DNA of 64,000 nucleotides from Hofstenia miamia (lineage: Eukaryota; Xenacoelomorpha; Acoela), in assembly GCA_004352715.1 (NCBI GenBank), contig SCFE01000082.1:42985-106984 (forward strand), in the 5' to 3' direction. A program made the position numbers and the translations under genes. Of the stretch, positions 21,650 to 33,350 are shown piece after piece. The notes under the pieces are model-generated. The model was not told the DNA's origin and made no database searches. It saw only the letters and a program-made list of their open reading frames with translations. Each line of letters begins with the position of its first letter. Position 1 is the first letter of the stretch.

Positions 21650-22402
21650 TCTGATTCGTCGGACATGCTCTCGATATGTGTCCTGATTGGTTGCATTTGT
21701 AACAAATCACGTTTGACCAATCAAAATTTTTCGGTTTGAGACTTTTCTACAGTCAGGTGATCAACTTTTTCAATTAATGCCTTTAATTGAATTTCTAATT
21801 TCTCCCACAGATTACTCTCCATTTTTGGTTGTAAGATCTGGTGTACTTTTGTTAATTTATGTGATCTTCTTTCAATGGCAAGAGCACTTTCAGCACTTAA
21901 AGAAATGGTCAAAGCTTGCTCCAGATCTTTTGGGTTTGCTGTTCACACCTGGAATCTTATTTCACTATCATTTATGCCTTTGATGAAAGCACTTTTTGCC
22001 AACGTAGAATTAATCAATTCCATTGGCATTTTTGGATAAGCTTTAACTGATAATCTAAAGATCTCTTTGCTAAACTCCAGCAGGCTCTCCTTGTCTAACT
22101 GCTTCCTGGCCCGAAGTATCGTTTCACTGGTGACTTGTGCATTGGAAATAAATTTCTTTGAAAGTATTTTGATTAAGTTTTCATAATCATCATCATCTCT
22201 AACTTGATGCACTTCCAAAGGCAGTGCTGTATAGATACTTTTTGCATGGCCCTTCAAACTCAGCATGATGTATCCAGCTTAACTTTGCTGTCTTCCCAAC
22301 CATTTAATTTGCATAGCACCGTGAAAGTCAAAAGCCAATCAGTGAAGCTCTCTGTTTTGTTAAAATAAAATTTTTCAGGTGGCATCAACAGTCTCTGCGC
22401 CA
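21650..22402 (-). pseudogene. gag: gag of copy A
   Basis: The capsid part is in 22266-21943 and the C-terminal part in 21912-21721, separated by the shared TGA at 21943-21945. A deletion near 21735, relative to B, shifts the frame before the zinc knuckle, whose residues can still be read at about 21725-21660. The start (22402-22267) has the same ATG as copies B and C but is frameshifted. Confidence 0.85.
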
Positions 22403-22630
22403 TGATTTCTGAACTAAAACCCTAAAAAAGTAATTGTTAATATTATTAACTTCACTAACTATTAGTTTAAACTAGTTTACCAGTCTCCCTAATTTAAATT
22501 TTCGTCATGTTTTTAATTTCTTAAATCTCTCTAAAAACTCCACCAAGTTTCTTTACTATTTATGAGTCCTTAATTTACTTAACAAGCAAACAAATTTTAA
22601 TTTAATTTTCTTGTTATTTGCAAAATGTTT

Positions 22631-22648
22631 ATCTCCAAGATGTTGCCA
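22631..22648 (-). promoter_or_regulatory. primer-binding site of copy A
   Basis: TGGCAACATCTTGGAGAT on the minus strand, two bases after the LTR end at 22651, with TGG complementary to a tRNA CCA end. Confidence 0.75.
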
Positions 22649-22650
22649 AA

Positions 22651-24789
22651 TGTCGTGAAACCGGATTTTTACTCAGGAGTTTAATAACCTAAAGTGTAGC
22701 CAAGAAAGGAAATTAAGACTCTAAGATTATATCCAAAAAAATCACAAGTGTTCAAAGTACTGAAATTGGATTTGGACTCAAACCCTCAAAAATATATCAA
22801 AAGTATGATTATTAATACTAAAAATACGAAAAGACTCCTGTCTATGATAAGGTTTCAACACCACAAAGTTTCTTGTCAATGTCCCTCAACCTTTAATCAG
22901 TGAATCAGACTAATTCTAAACCCAACTGATCATACTGGACTGTAAGAATAATTTTGACTTATTTCCCTATACTGCAAGTTCACTACTATATGTAATTATA
23001 AGTTCGATTTTAAAAGCATATTTTCAAAATTAGTCTTGAACTAGTAACTTACTAAATACCTCAAATAAATCGAACATGCTTATGCTTTATTTTGTAATAG
23101 ACTTTACTACAAGACAAAATGTAAACCAAATTCTAGTAGCGATTTTATAGTGTAGATTACTACTAAGAAGGCCAAAATTTAACCTCTAAAAAGTTCCTAA
23201 ATCACTAATGTCTAAGTTAACAAAATGGTTGTCGACTTGAGCCTCTAAAATTGTATCAAAAGCATGGTGAATTATAATTAATAAAACCCGGATTGGTTCA
23301 CTATTATTTTAAAAGTTAAACAGACAACACTTCTTTGTAAATGTCTTGAGATATTTGACAAATCACTGTGTTCCTTTTTATCAACAAAAGAGTGCACGGT
23401 AATATTGAAATTTGAGTTACTCTCTTGAGCTATTACAAAACCAAAATAGGCTAATGTAAATTAGATTTTAAGACAGGTCCTTCCAAACTCTAATGCAAAA
23501 TGACTAATTTTATTAACAACGGAACACCTCTGATCAGGGCTACTTGTTTGTATTTTAATAGCCCACAATGTCTCACACGAATTTAAGCTTTGCAAAATGG
23601 TTTTCCTCTCAGAAGAGTAATTTAGATGAACAATTTTTATGCAATATCAACACAGCATTACATTGATTAGAATTTCCTTAAAGGTCTTTCGTGACTAACA
23701 CTGTTTGAAGTTATTTTACAAAGAAAAAAATTTACTAGGATGTCTCTCGCCCCTAATGTATTTATGACTAAACTTAATGTTTAGTGAGTTTCTAATTTGC
23801 ACCAAGAGAGAGAACAAGCTAATGTTCTATGACAATTCCTATTCTTTTTAAGGTTAATTCAATTAAAAGGCTCTGTATTTTAAATCAACCCCGACGTATT
23901 TTTCCACACAAAACTTCTTTGTACTTCTGAATGTTAAAGATAGTTTTTAATTCAAAACAGTGAATACTTAATTTCTTTAAAACAATGCAAACTTACTTTT
24001 GTTGCACTTTTACTCAGAAATTTTACTCTCTCAAAAGTAAATTAAAATTCAAATATAAAACAAATGATACTTATTTATTTTACAACAGGAGAATGCTTAT
24101 ACAGGTCTCAACAATAAATGAATCAAATAACTAAAGTCACACGTTATAATTACTGATATATGAAACCTCCAAAGTTAATGATTACGATTTCAATTTCAAA
24201 ACCTTTACCTGACATCACCACGAAAGTAGGAATAACTTTTAAACAGATAAAGGACCAAGCAATGTCTTTTCACTAACTTTGTAATTGAAGTCTTTGCTCG
24301 ATGTTTCTTTTCAGAGTATCGGGCGGGGTTGTGTGTTTTCTATGAAGTTTTGAAGGTTTTTATACCCTGTCCTACGTCAGTGTCCTTTGGTTGGCTATCT
24401 ATTTTCAATTCCAAATTTAGCTTGACATTTTTGGCCAATTTTAGTGTTTAATGTCACGTCAGTTATCCCATCATTGTTTGGAGTACCACCTCATTAACAG
24501 TTCTTTTGTCTTTTATTTTAACTCATTAAGTACTTAAAAAGCTTGTTAACCATCTTTTTACCACATAGTAACCTCTTAAGCTGATGCAAGCTTCTTGCAG
24601 TTTCGGTAAACATCTAACAAATGCGGTAATTTCCATTTTCTTCAAAGCCATTTCTTTTCAGTAAAATTTAAAATATAGTGAAACGCAATCCTTAATTCAT
24701 TTTTTTAAAATTAATTTTTAGCAGACAAATTTAAAAGTATTCTATGCAGTTTGAATTCAAGAAATTTTCCAAATTTCAATTTTACTACA
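22651..24789 (-). repeat. 5' LTR of copy A (complete, 2.14 kb)
   Basis: On the minus strand this begins TGTAGTAAAATTGAAA at 24789 and ends TTTCACGACA at 22651. It is the only ungapped LTR in the window. The last 150 bases are shared by all three copies. The promoter must lie within it, but I cannot point to a TATA box with confidence. The outer boundary rests on the conserved TGT(A/G)(A/G)TAAAA start in the three LTRs. Confidence 0.85.
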
Positions 24790-25001
24790 AACCTGTCACT
24801 CCAACCTTTCAGAAAAATAGAAAGCTCAAAGGCTTCTGCTGTAATCGGGGGTGTTGATGGGACCAAACCAGTATCAAACCCTTTGACTTTGTGGCGATTT
24901 TCTTACCAGGGTTCCTGGACCAGATCTGGTCAGTACCATACAAGCTTTACCGTTTCATGAGAAGCTAGTGATAGGAGCTCCTCCTCTCACACACACATTA
25001 A
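24790..25001. other. flank between LTR array and DNA transposon
   Basis: About 210 bases with no recognisable gene. It ends in the TTAA target site of the next element. A short CA repeat (24989-24997) precedes it. Confidence 0.5.
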
Positions 25002-26386
25002 TCACGAAAAGTTTCGGCCCAAAATTTGTCTGAAAGTTTTTTTTAGAAATGTGTTTTTTCATAAAAGCTGAAAAAAATATGTCTAATCAAAACAAACCAC
25101 ATTAGCCTCATCAACAACGAGAAAATTTTCCAGCTCTTCATCTTCTGAAACAGCTTGATCCTGAAATTCATCAAGTTTATTTATGTCCTACCCTTGCTTG
25201 TCGTCACCATTGCCTATATGATAATTTGTATTTATAATATATTTGAATCTGACTTGTCATTGGAAATTTTTACCACTACAGATAACAATCTCCAAACCAC
25301 CCTTTGCTCCTGGATATAAAAGTGCTTTTAAAAACTTTTGATAATTGTGTCATTACAAGTAAGGTGGCTCTTAGAATCAGGAGTGGAAACTGTTCATGTC
25401 GGGTCATATGTAACTGTTTTGATGCATGACAACTAAAGCTTAGAAAGGCATTCAATTTCTCACTTCAAGCTAACTAGAAATCTGTGAAAACACATACATT
25501 TTTGTTTGTTTTGGTGACATGTTTTCAAGCCAAATCTCCAGTAAGAATAATCTAAGATGACTTAACTAGTTTGCATACAACAGTTTTTTTCAGATTTTGG
25601 CCTTCTCTGTCAATTTTTTGCCATTGTAAAAGATCGATATGTTTGATTGCAAGCTAGTTTTATAAATGATTAAGGAACTATCTGGAGATATTTGGCTTCT
25701 TACTATTATATTATGTTCTAATATTTTACTAAATTCATTTTGCTAAGTCTAGTTTTGGAATTTTTCTTAGGAAAGCATATCAAACAGTTTTAAAGAGGTA
25801 ATTCCTATTCCTTCAATGGACCCAAATGAGTAATCGGATTCTGACTGTTCAAATTTAGGAAGCCGGGTCATGTGCAAGAAGTTTGACCCGTTTCCAGACC
25901 TTCTGAGGATTGTATGATCATATGGGAAACTCTTGTTGTATGATAATAAAGGGATTCGAAATGGCAGGAATTAAAGAAGCATTAACTATAGAGTTACCCT
26001 CTGAATATCTTTTTCATAATCTTCAATTGAAACATATGGACAGTGCAATACAGTATTTTGTTACTATTAGTTTTCTATTGTTTATTTACAATTTTATGTT
26101 GTTGGTTTTATTCTTTTTATTTTTATTTATACTCATTATTTTCTTTTCATTTGTACATTTTACACATTTGTGTATCTTCTTCTTTCTTTGTCAAACCTTC
26201 TGCTCACATTCAAATTTTTACCGTAAGTTATGCAAAAATATGTTGTATTGGTGTACCTATGACTTATTCAATTGATTTTTCAAAACTGTACAATTTCACA
26301 ATTTTGTCCGAAATTTTGAAAATCTGTCGGAAACTTTTTTTGCCGAAGTTTTTGTCCGAAACTTTTAACGCTGAAACTTTTTGTGA
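25002..26386. mobile_element. 1.4 kb DNA transposon with TIRs and TTAA target duplication
   Basis: The left end TCACGAAAAGTTTC (25002) and the right end GAAACTTTTTGTGA (to 26386) are inverted repeats with one mismatch. Both are flanked by TTAA (24998-25001 and 26387-26390). Further AAGTTTCGG/CCGAAACTT motifs repeat near both ends. TTAA duplications are known for piggyBac and Kolobok elements. Inside, a plus-strand stretch near 25910-25990 (IIKGFEMAGIKEA) resembles the C-terminal part of DDE transposases. A minus-strand acidic stretch near 25190-25090 may be a protein tail. Neither forms a full gene, so the copy is non-autonomous. The family is unresolved. Confidence 0.65.
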
Positions 26387-26390
26387 TTAA

Positions 26391-27189
26391 TGTAACCTGC
26401 AAAATTTATTAACAAGGCGGTAAATTCTTAATTAAAAACTTAAAACATAGAAAATAGATTGACAGAATAAAAATTGTTTCTGAAGAACTACAATAAAATA
26501 TGTATGAATCCGTGATTATTAACCTGCTGGCTTGGTTAATTTTGACGGGATTGGTAAATCGCAGATCTAAGTCACTAAGAAAACTTACTAAAATGCAACA
26601 GCACATAGAAATCAGTTACTGCTTATAATTTATAAACTATGCGTTGAACAATGAAATTTTCATTTTGAAATTTTACTTTGGTTTCATATAGAGTCTTCTA
26701 AGTCTCAATTTAGGTTTTTCATTTTCAGATGTAGGTCTTATTATAAGCTTTTACATATTCAAAAGTAAATAATTAAATCAGGCTGAGCCTCGACATAAGT
26801 TTTCACCTCAAGTCTCTCTGTGGGTAAGGCCCACTTCGAAGTGTAACCATGACGTTACTTTCTCTCTGTGCTTACACTTGTGCCTACATAAACACACATA
26901 CAACAGCAGGCAAATGCGCTTCAGCTGAAAATTTTTTTTGTGATTGCATGCATGCACATGTCTATTGTTTTTCAGTGCCGATCCGTCTTGCACATAGATT
27001 TTAACTACAATAGAGTGGATGAATAGGTTGGCCAATACCAAAGGATTCATAAAGAAGTCGGCTGCTCATGTACAGATAGGCATATGTACACCTAATGATG
27101 ATGTAGAGATAAAGTATAAAAGTAATGAGAACCATAGAGATGACTATTTTGGCCCTATTGTACGATTTGAATTAAAAATCATCTCATTA
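26391..27189. other. no gene recognised
   Basis: AT-rich sequence with only short chance frames. I see no repeat boundary or conserved motif in it. Confidence 0.5.
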
Positions 27190-27770
27190 TGAAGAAGTTT
27201 ACTACATTTGAGCGTTTTCAACGTCGGTTTTTAAGCGGCTTTCTGCTTCTCTCACTTACAAATCTTACCTACTTTCACTTAATTTATTACCCCTTGCTTT
27301 TCAGCTTCAAGTTCTTGATCTTCCTTTTTTCAACTCTCTCTTGTTAGAAAACTGTGGTCTTGATCCCTTTGATTTCATTCAATTTGCTTCTTCTCATTCT
27401 ACACGTTCTGATACTTCTGTTATCTTTCATCAAGCACGCTCCCACAAACCTCACTTGCAAAATAATTCTTTCTTCATTCTCATTATTCCTATTGCTAACT
27501 ACCTGATTACTGCTCGTCACGTAGGCTTTTTCTTATCTTCTTCTAAATTTAAGTCCTCTGGCTACTCCTTAATCTGGTCCTATTTTGTTCCTCGCTTAAA
27601 TTTTGATAATCCCTGTTCTTTTCATATATATTGTAAATGCTTTTTCTGTTCTTATTAATATTTATAGTTTTGTTAAGCTACTTTGTTTTTAAATTTTATT
27701 TCTTTTAACCGCCGTAAAAGTGAATAAAGTCTTTTTGTTGTTGCTGTATTGTTGTTCCAAAAATATTTTA
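27190..27770 (+). pseudogene. 3' end of a LINE (C-terminal RT region and tail)
   Basis: The stretch starts with a frame giving FERFQRRFLSG, the usual start of the post-RT region of CR1/Jockey-like LINEs. After a frameshift it continues in 27341-27658 with FASSHSTRSD...HQARSHKPHLQNNSFF, a known C-terminal signature of such proteins (TRS...R...N.FF). It ends with AATAAAG and a TTG/CTG-type short repeat tail (27734-27758). The rest of the element is missing, as in 5'-truncated insertions. Confidence 0.75.
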
Positions 27771-27943
27771 ATTTAAATTATATAAAGGCTCTAATATTCC
27801 TGAGCCTTGTGGGGTCTGTTGTGTGAAGAAAAATGAAATATTGTCCAAATTATTGCTCAAAATTCAATCTATTATGGAATAGTAGAACAGATTTTTCCTA
27901 GGGATGAATGATAAGTATTAAAAAATTTTGGTAAATGCAATGT

Positions 27944-27967
27944 ATATATATATATATATATATATAT
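27944..27967. repeat. (TA)n microsatellite
   Basis: An uninterrupted run of about 12 TA units. The surrounding 27771-28800 shows no gene. Confidence 0.9.
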
Positions 27968-28809
27968 AAAGCAATACATTACACATGGTAAGTGATATAA
28001 TTTTTTTGGAATGCACTGTGTACAATATATTACAGAATTTTAATATTGAAGATTAACGCCAGTGTCCATTTTTCGTGATCAAATTCATATTATTCATTCA
28101 AATGATGTTTTTTATCTGTAAAATTTTTCTTATAGTCAGTGACACTCCCAAGCTATAGTCCCAACACTTTGACAATGGAACACTTTGCAGTATTTTCTCA
28201 AAGGCCATAAACAGCTAGCATGCATATAACCACATAGTGGTATATGATGAATGATGTAGACTATTATGAAATATATATATGATGATTTTTCTTTGTATTT
28301 TAATCAGTCTGAACATCAAATTGGTTGGTAATTTTATTGACATTAAGAATAAGTATTATTCAAAAATTAGAATTATTACACCAAGAAAACCAATATGTAA
28401 TTTAATAGTCTCTACACATGTATGTTAGTGTGTACATAATGAAACCTACTGTTGCATATTTTCACTTCCCATTTTAATAAGGATAGTGAAGATTGTGAAA
28501 ATTTTATAAGAAACGTCAAAATTGGCATGGTTCTACAGGGATTATGATATTTAAGACATATATAACCTTATTAAATGTGTTCTGCTCTATCTTTGGTACC
28601 TGGAATTTTTTGCGAAACAAGAAAATATTTGCAATGAGGCGGATTAGTTAGTTTATATAAAAAAATAATAAAACTCTAAAGATGTATTATCGACTAAACT
28701 GCAAGAATAATCAATGTTTAAAATTGAATAAATTAGCAAGAATAAAGAAAGATGAATACATTTCTAAAATTTGTATTCTTCACTGATATCCACATATTAA
28801 TTAAGACTG

Positions 28810-29535
28810 TAATTTGAAGTTATGGCAAATTTTCCAAGATCAATTTGAAAATAGTAAATGTGGTAGGAAATGCTAGCTTTAGGATTCAAATAACATAAAT
28901 CTGTATTTATCACTGCAATGTAAATCTTCATGTTTGCACGCAATAAAACTTGAAGATTTTTGCATAATTTTTATATCAAAGAATACTTCTACCCCATGAT
29001 GATAGTGATGAGCAGAAGAGTTGGAGCACGCTCTTAAGAAATCTAGCAATCGACATGGTGGTAAGTGTACTACTGGATCAATGTAATCGAAAATTCTGAA
29101 TGAATGTTTTATCAATTGAACGCATATGCGAAGTCACCTACACGAGGTTGTCCAAAGGTGTAAAGGACGATTATATCTGCTAGAAAGGGGTAATCAATTG
29201 CTATTTGCATTGCATCTAGTGATGCCATTTCAGGTCAAAGTGAATGCCCGGTGATCCACATTGAATATTTATTGTAGGTCTTTACAAGTTTTATAAATGT
29301 TTTGTTCAATTTTGGATATATTCCTTTAAAGGCGGTTTTCCAATAACCCAAAACTTCGCCCTTGTTTTGAAAACTTTCCTTGTCAAAGATTGATGCTGCT
29401 TGCTCAAGTTTATCAGAGTATGCTGCAGAAGAAAGCAATGCCATCTTATAGGATAAATCTCTGTCGAATTCATGAGCATCAATTTGTCTCAACGAAGAAA
29501 TAACGCAAAAAAAATATATTGACTTTGTTTAACAT
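28810..29535 (-). pseudogene. class-3 lipase pseudogene
   Basis: This copy matches the intact lipases at 40455-41423 and 46969-47949. Retained pieces are the start (ATG 29535) with a leader, DRDLSYKMALLSSAAYS, WITGHSL, YTFGQPRVGD and YIDPVVHLPPC. About 55 codons between AYSD and the FDKESF region are deleted, including the FRGT motif. A frameshift lies in an eight-T tract in the leader (about 29507-29514). A TGA directly follows the Ser-Leu of the active-site GHSL, and double stops lie near 29115. It cannot make an active enzyme. It is on the same strand as its two paralogues. Confidence 0.9.
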
Positions 29536-32500
29536 TACCCACATAGGCTAACACAGACCTTGTTCGCAAAAATAGAATTTGAATATTACTTTAACTGAGG
29601 AAATTATAAAATTAATATCTTTTACTGATCACAAAAATATAGAAATATTGAATTTAATCAAATATAGCCGTACTAATGTTGCAATTGTACAAAAGCAAAG
29701 AACAAACTGCGGACGGCATGAACTCTGAACGTATTTATGTCAATAGTTTTGTGAGTTTAATTTGTAATATAAACAACGCAATGGAAGCACAGTAGAAAGT
29801 TATACATTTTGATTCATCAACATTCGAGTTTTGAATTTTCTTGAATAGTAGTTTGACTTGCCAGGGTTATAGATTATTGCATATGAAGAAACATAGATAT
29901 CGTATTGATCATTGAGCAACTTTCATCTTCAGAAAAACTGAAGTGGCGTTGGAATTGGAGGGAGGTTCATGTAGCCAATTTGGGTTTTGCAACTATAAAG
30001 GGATGACATCAATCTCGTGCATTTGTTTTGTAAATTCTGTAACTCATTGATATCTCGTACGATGTTAAGATAGGTGTTCTTTATATAATTTGATTTTGTG
30101 ATTGGATGAGAACATTAGAGTGCAACAAGCTTTTGATTTATAAAGGGGATTATGAACAAGTTTTCAACTCATTGCTAATGCGAGATTACTAGCAAACTTC
30201 AGTCGTAATTGGTATCCTAGGATCCCTAATTTCGAGTTTTCCAGTAGCGGTAAGAAGAATTGGAAGTAATATGGAGCATACCTTTAGAGAATGTCACAAT
30301 GACAAAGTTATTGACGTTGAACAACAAGCCATTTGAGAAACACATAATTATAAAGCAGGGGTATCCAGTGAGGTGGGCGAATGTAGATCAATCTTTGGGA
30401 ATAAATATTAGATAATCCGCAAAAACGGACTAAAGGCATATATTCATGACTAAAAAAGGCCAAAGTTTTAATTTTTTGGAACATCCGCTAGTTACTGGCA
30501 TTCGATCAGATTCATGAGGATTGATGCAAGCAAGTTGAGAGCATTTATGTAGATAGGACATAAATAAAAGTATAATGCAGCACAATTTTGAGAAAGGAGT
30601 TTCACGAGGCATATTATGTAAGGTTTTGTATATGTCATTATTTTGATATTGGTCATAAAAATGTGTTCGAGAAAAATGGGGGGCTGAATCAAAGTCGATA
30701 TTATCTTTTTCACATCATTTGTGAAGCAACTTAGAATGATGTGGAAATTGAGTAGATTTATATATGTGTATATTGCCCTCGAAAGAAACAAAATCAATAC
30801 AATAGATTGGAAATATCCTCATTGATGTGAGCAACTTGATTACCCTATTGCATTGCTTTTGACAATAGAGAGCTATTGAAAATCCGAAGTAAATCATTGG
30901 AAGCTTTTTAAGTTCACAAGTTGTTGGTGATACACAACTCTGTAAGGTTCTATGATTCACAACGCTTTCACTGAGAGCAGTAGGTTTTGGTGAGTTGGTT
31001 GCATTACCTTCGCAATGCTCAAAAACATTCACTGATGATTTGCATTCGTACCATATAAAATTATTAGCTCTTTTCTATAATCACTAATGAGAACCTCCTA
31101 ACGCTACAAAAATTCTTAGTGAACATAAGAACACTAGTGAAAATCAAGAACCCACTCCCGTCCGCAATGTTCAAACCCAATATAAGCAGAATTCCAAGAA
31201 CAAGCACTCACAAACGCCTTTAAGAAATTCAGCACGTGACCTTCGAAGAATTTGTGAAGGACCAAACTTCCTGATACTTCGGTCTTTAATGTTTTGTGAT
31301 CATAGAGCATCGGGTCCAATTATGAAAACATGTGTATACATTCCTTTTTATTGAGGTGCAACAATTGATGACCCTATTCATACATTGAACCAGTGCTCAG
31401 CTTCGAAAAACGTAAAGAAAATCTTAGTCACAATTGGCACAACGATATCATGAAGCAAAAAGACAACCTCACAGATAAGTGCAAATCAAACTTTCAATCT
31501 GAAACTATTTTTATGAATGAAATTAGAATCTTAACGAAACTTTTTTGCTTACACTGTTTGGACAACTTTAACCATTTGTACTTGGGCAATTCAAATAACG
31601 CGAGACTTGTTGCTCATGACGAAATTCACTATTCAGATTTTGCATATGCACATACAATAAGAAATTTCTTCAGTGCTTCCCGCTCACTTTAATTTTCATC
31701 CACGTAATACCCGAATTTCGCAGCCATTCAAAATCTATGTTTACACTGTTTCACCAGTTCCCATCTATTACCTACAGAAATCAGCCACATTCGGAACTTC
31801 TTAAACGTTTACACACTTTTTTTAATAATACTAGGTATGTCCTTTGCCTTCCAACATTATTGACAAACTTTGTATTAGCATTACCCAGTATATTGTTTTA
31901 ATTATTAGAAGTATTTCAAAACCTAATCGATTCAAAATTTTGTTTTTCATCTTTTTTTCTTAAGCAATCTTTGCATCTTTTCCAGGACTTGCTAAAGGTA
32001 AAAGCCCATATAGTTTAATATTTCATAAAAAGCTGCCCATTTAATTTAATCGTTTATATTAGTTGTATATTTAAGCAATTTAGTTATTAGGTATACAAAA
32101 ATTTTTTCTTTTGCACAATCCAGGTATCATGATTATTGTGGTATAATTGTGCATTTATTGCCCTAACAAAATATGTTAATCTCAATATCCAAAATCTCAC
32201 TTATAAACTTAACCATTTTAAGTATGCCTGCAGTGAATGCCCATATTCAGACCATTGTATTATAATTTGCATTTCATCTAACACCATAAAGTATACAAAC
32301 GAAAAAATTTGGATAGATATTTGAGAAAGAGATCCAATGTTAATATAAATTCTAAAAACTCGTATGGAGAATGAGTCTTGGGATAGCGTATTTCTATCCC
32401 AGGAAGTAAACTGCATGCTCAATTCATTTGTTCATTCATTCGCGACTTATATAAATTTACATTGTCCAACCAAAAAATTTTTTTCTAAACATGAAAATTG

Positions 32501-32879
32501 TACTTATCAAATCATGCGCTCTTCCTAGTTTATTCGTCAAATGCAAAAATTGTACTTACAAAATTTACTTATGAAATAAAACTGTTGGTAACTACTGGTT
32601 ATATAAAATTGAAGGGAACAAATTTTATATTGAACTAAGAGCAGCACAAAATCGGTATATGCAATCTGTATTTAGTAGAATAAATTACCATACGAGTAAG
32701 TGGAACTTCATCAACAATGTATTGAACAAGAGCAAGAGTCACATGCAAAATCTGCATCTTATTGAAAATACAAATGGAGGAATGATTTACTAAATCCAAG
32801 GATAGTGGTAATGCATTCACTTATCAATAACCTTCCGTGCTCTTTCACTTGAAAAATCTAACTACGACAACCCGCCCCA
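29536..32879. other. 3.3 kb without recognised gene
   Basis: Both strands hold only short frames without known motifs. Some minus-strand stretches (30430-31030) have slightly longer open frames but no recognisable domain. From about 32880 LINE sequence begins. Confidence 0.5.
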
Positions 32880-33350
32880 AATCTTTTTTTCTGCTCCGAT
32901 TTGTGACTCGATACGAAGCCCTTCATGCAATAAATAAGCATTATTTATTAAAAATTGTGCATAATTCATTACTAGTCCTTTATGCCATATAATTAATCAT
33001 AGCATAAAACTAAATACCTTTCCATAAATGTCAAAATTAACTTATGTTACTCTCATTTATAAAATAGATAAAATATATGTTGCAATTACCGGCCTATTTC
33101 AATTATCTTGTTTTTTGCGAAAATCTTCGAGAAATTAATATTTGACCAAATTAACACTTACCACTATAGCAAATAAATTCCTTCGAATACTCAATTCGGT
33201 TTTCGCAAAGCTCACTCCACCTCTAATGCCTTACTTTACGCTACTGAAAACTTGAGATCTTTTATCGAATATAACAATTTTGTCACAACCATTTGTCCAA
33301 AGCATTTGATTTGATTGATCATTATATTCTTCTTAGAAAATTATAGTAGG
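32880..33350 (+). pseudogene. LINE reverse transcriptase fragment
   Basis: Reading on the plus strand across small frameshifts gives ITSPLCHIINHSI (about 32965), then NYRPISI at about 33085, FAKIFEKLIFDQI, QFGFRKAHST at about 33190 and LSKAFDLIDH near 33300. These are RT motifs 1 to 3/A of Jockey/CR1-type LINEs, in the right order. The motif A Asp region is damaged and the YxDD part is absent. It is a truncated, dead copy. Confidence 0.8.

Larger units (their letters stand above)
10223..24789 (-). mobile_element. Ty3/gypsy-type env-carrying retroelement copy A (LTR to LTR)
   Basis: The minus strand reads 5' LTR 24789-22651, PBS, gag, protease, RT, RNase H, integrase, exonuclease-like gene, env-like gene and 3' LTR 12372-10223, about 14.6 kb in all. 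This is the layout of an env-carrying retroelement of the Ty3/gypsy group (errantivirus-like), with one extra gene before env. Every open frame is broken at least once, so it is an old, non-functional copy. Two of its N runs (14964-14993, 15987-16038) are flanked by duplicated sequence and are scaffold artefacts. Confidence 0.9.

Noticed and set aside
1541-21945. UGA read as Trp or another amino acid in this genome
   Set aside because: The intact lipase genes use TGG for Trp and contain no in-frame TGA, and several of the element TGA sites correspond to Arg codons in sister copies.
26808-27050. 80-codon minus-strand frame with several Cys/His
   Set aside because: The Cys/His spacing fits no zinc finger I know, and there is no second line of support.
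30430-31032. Overlapping minus-strand frames that might be a gene
   Set aside because: No conserved motif could be recognised and composition is like the surrounding AT-rich DNA.
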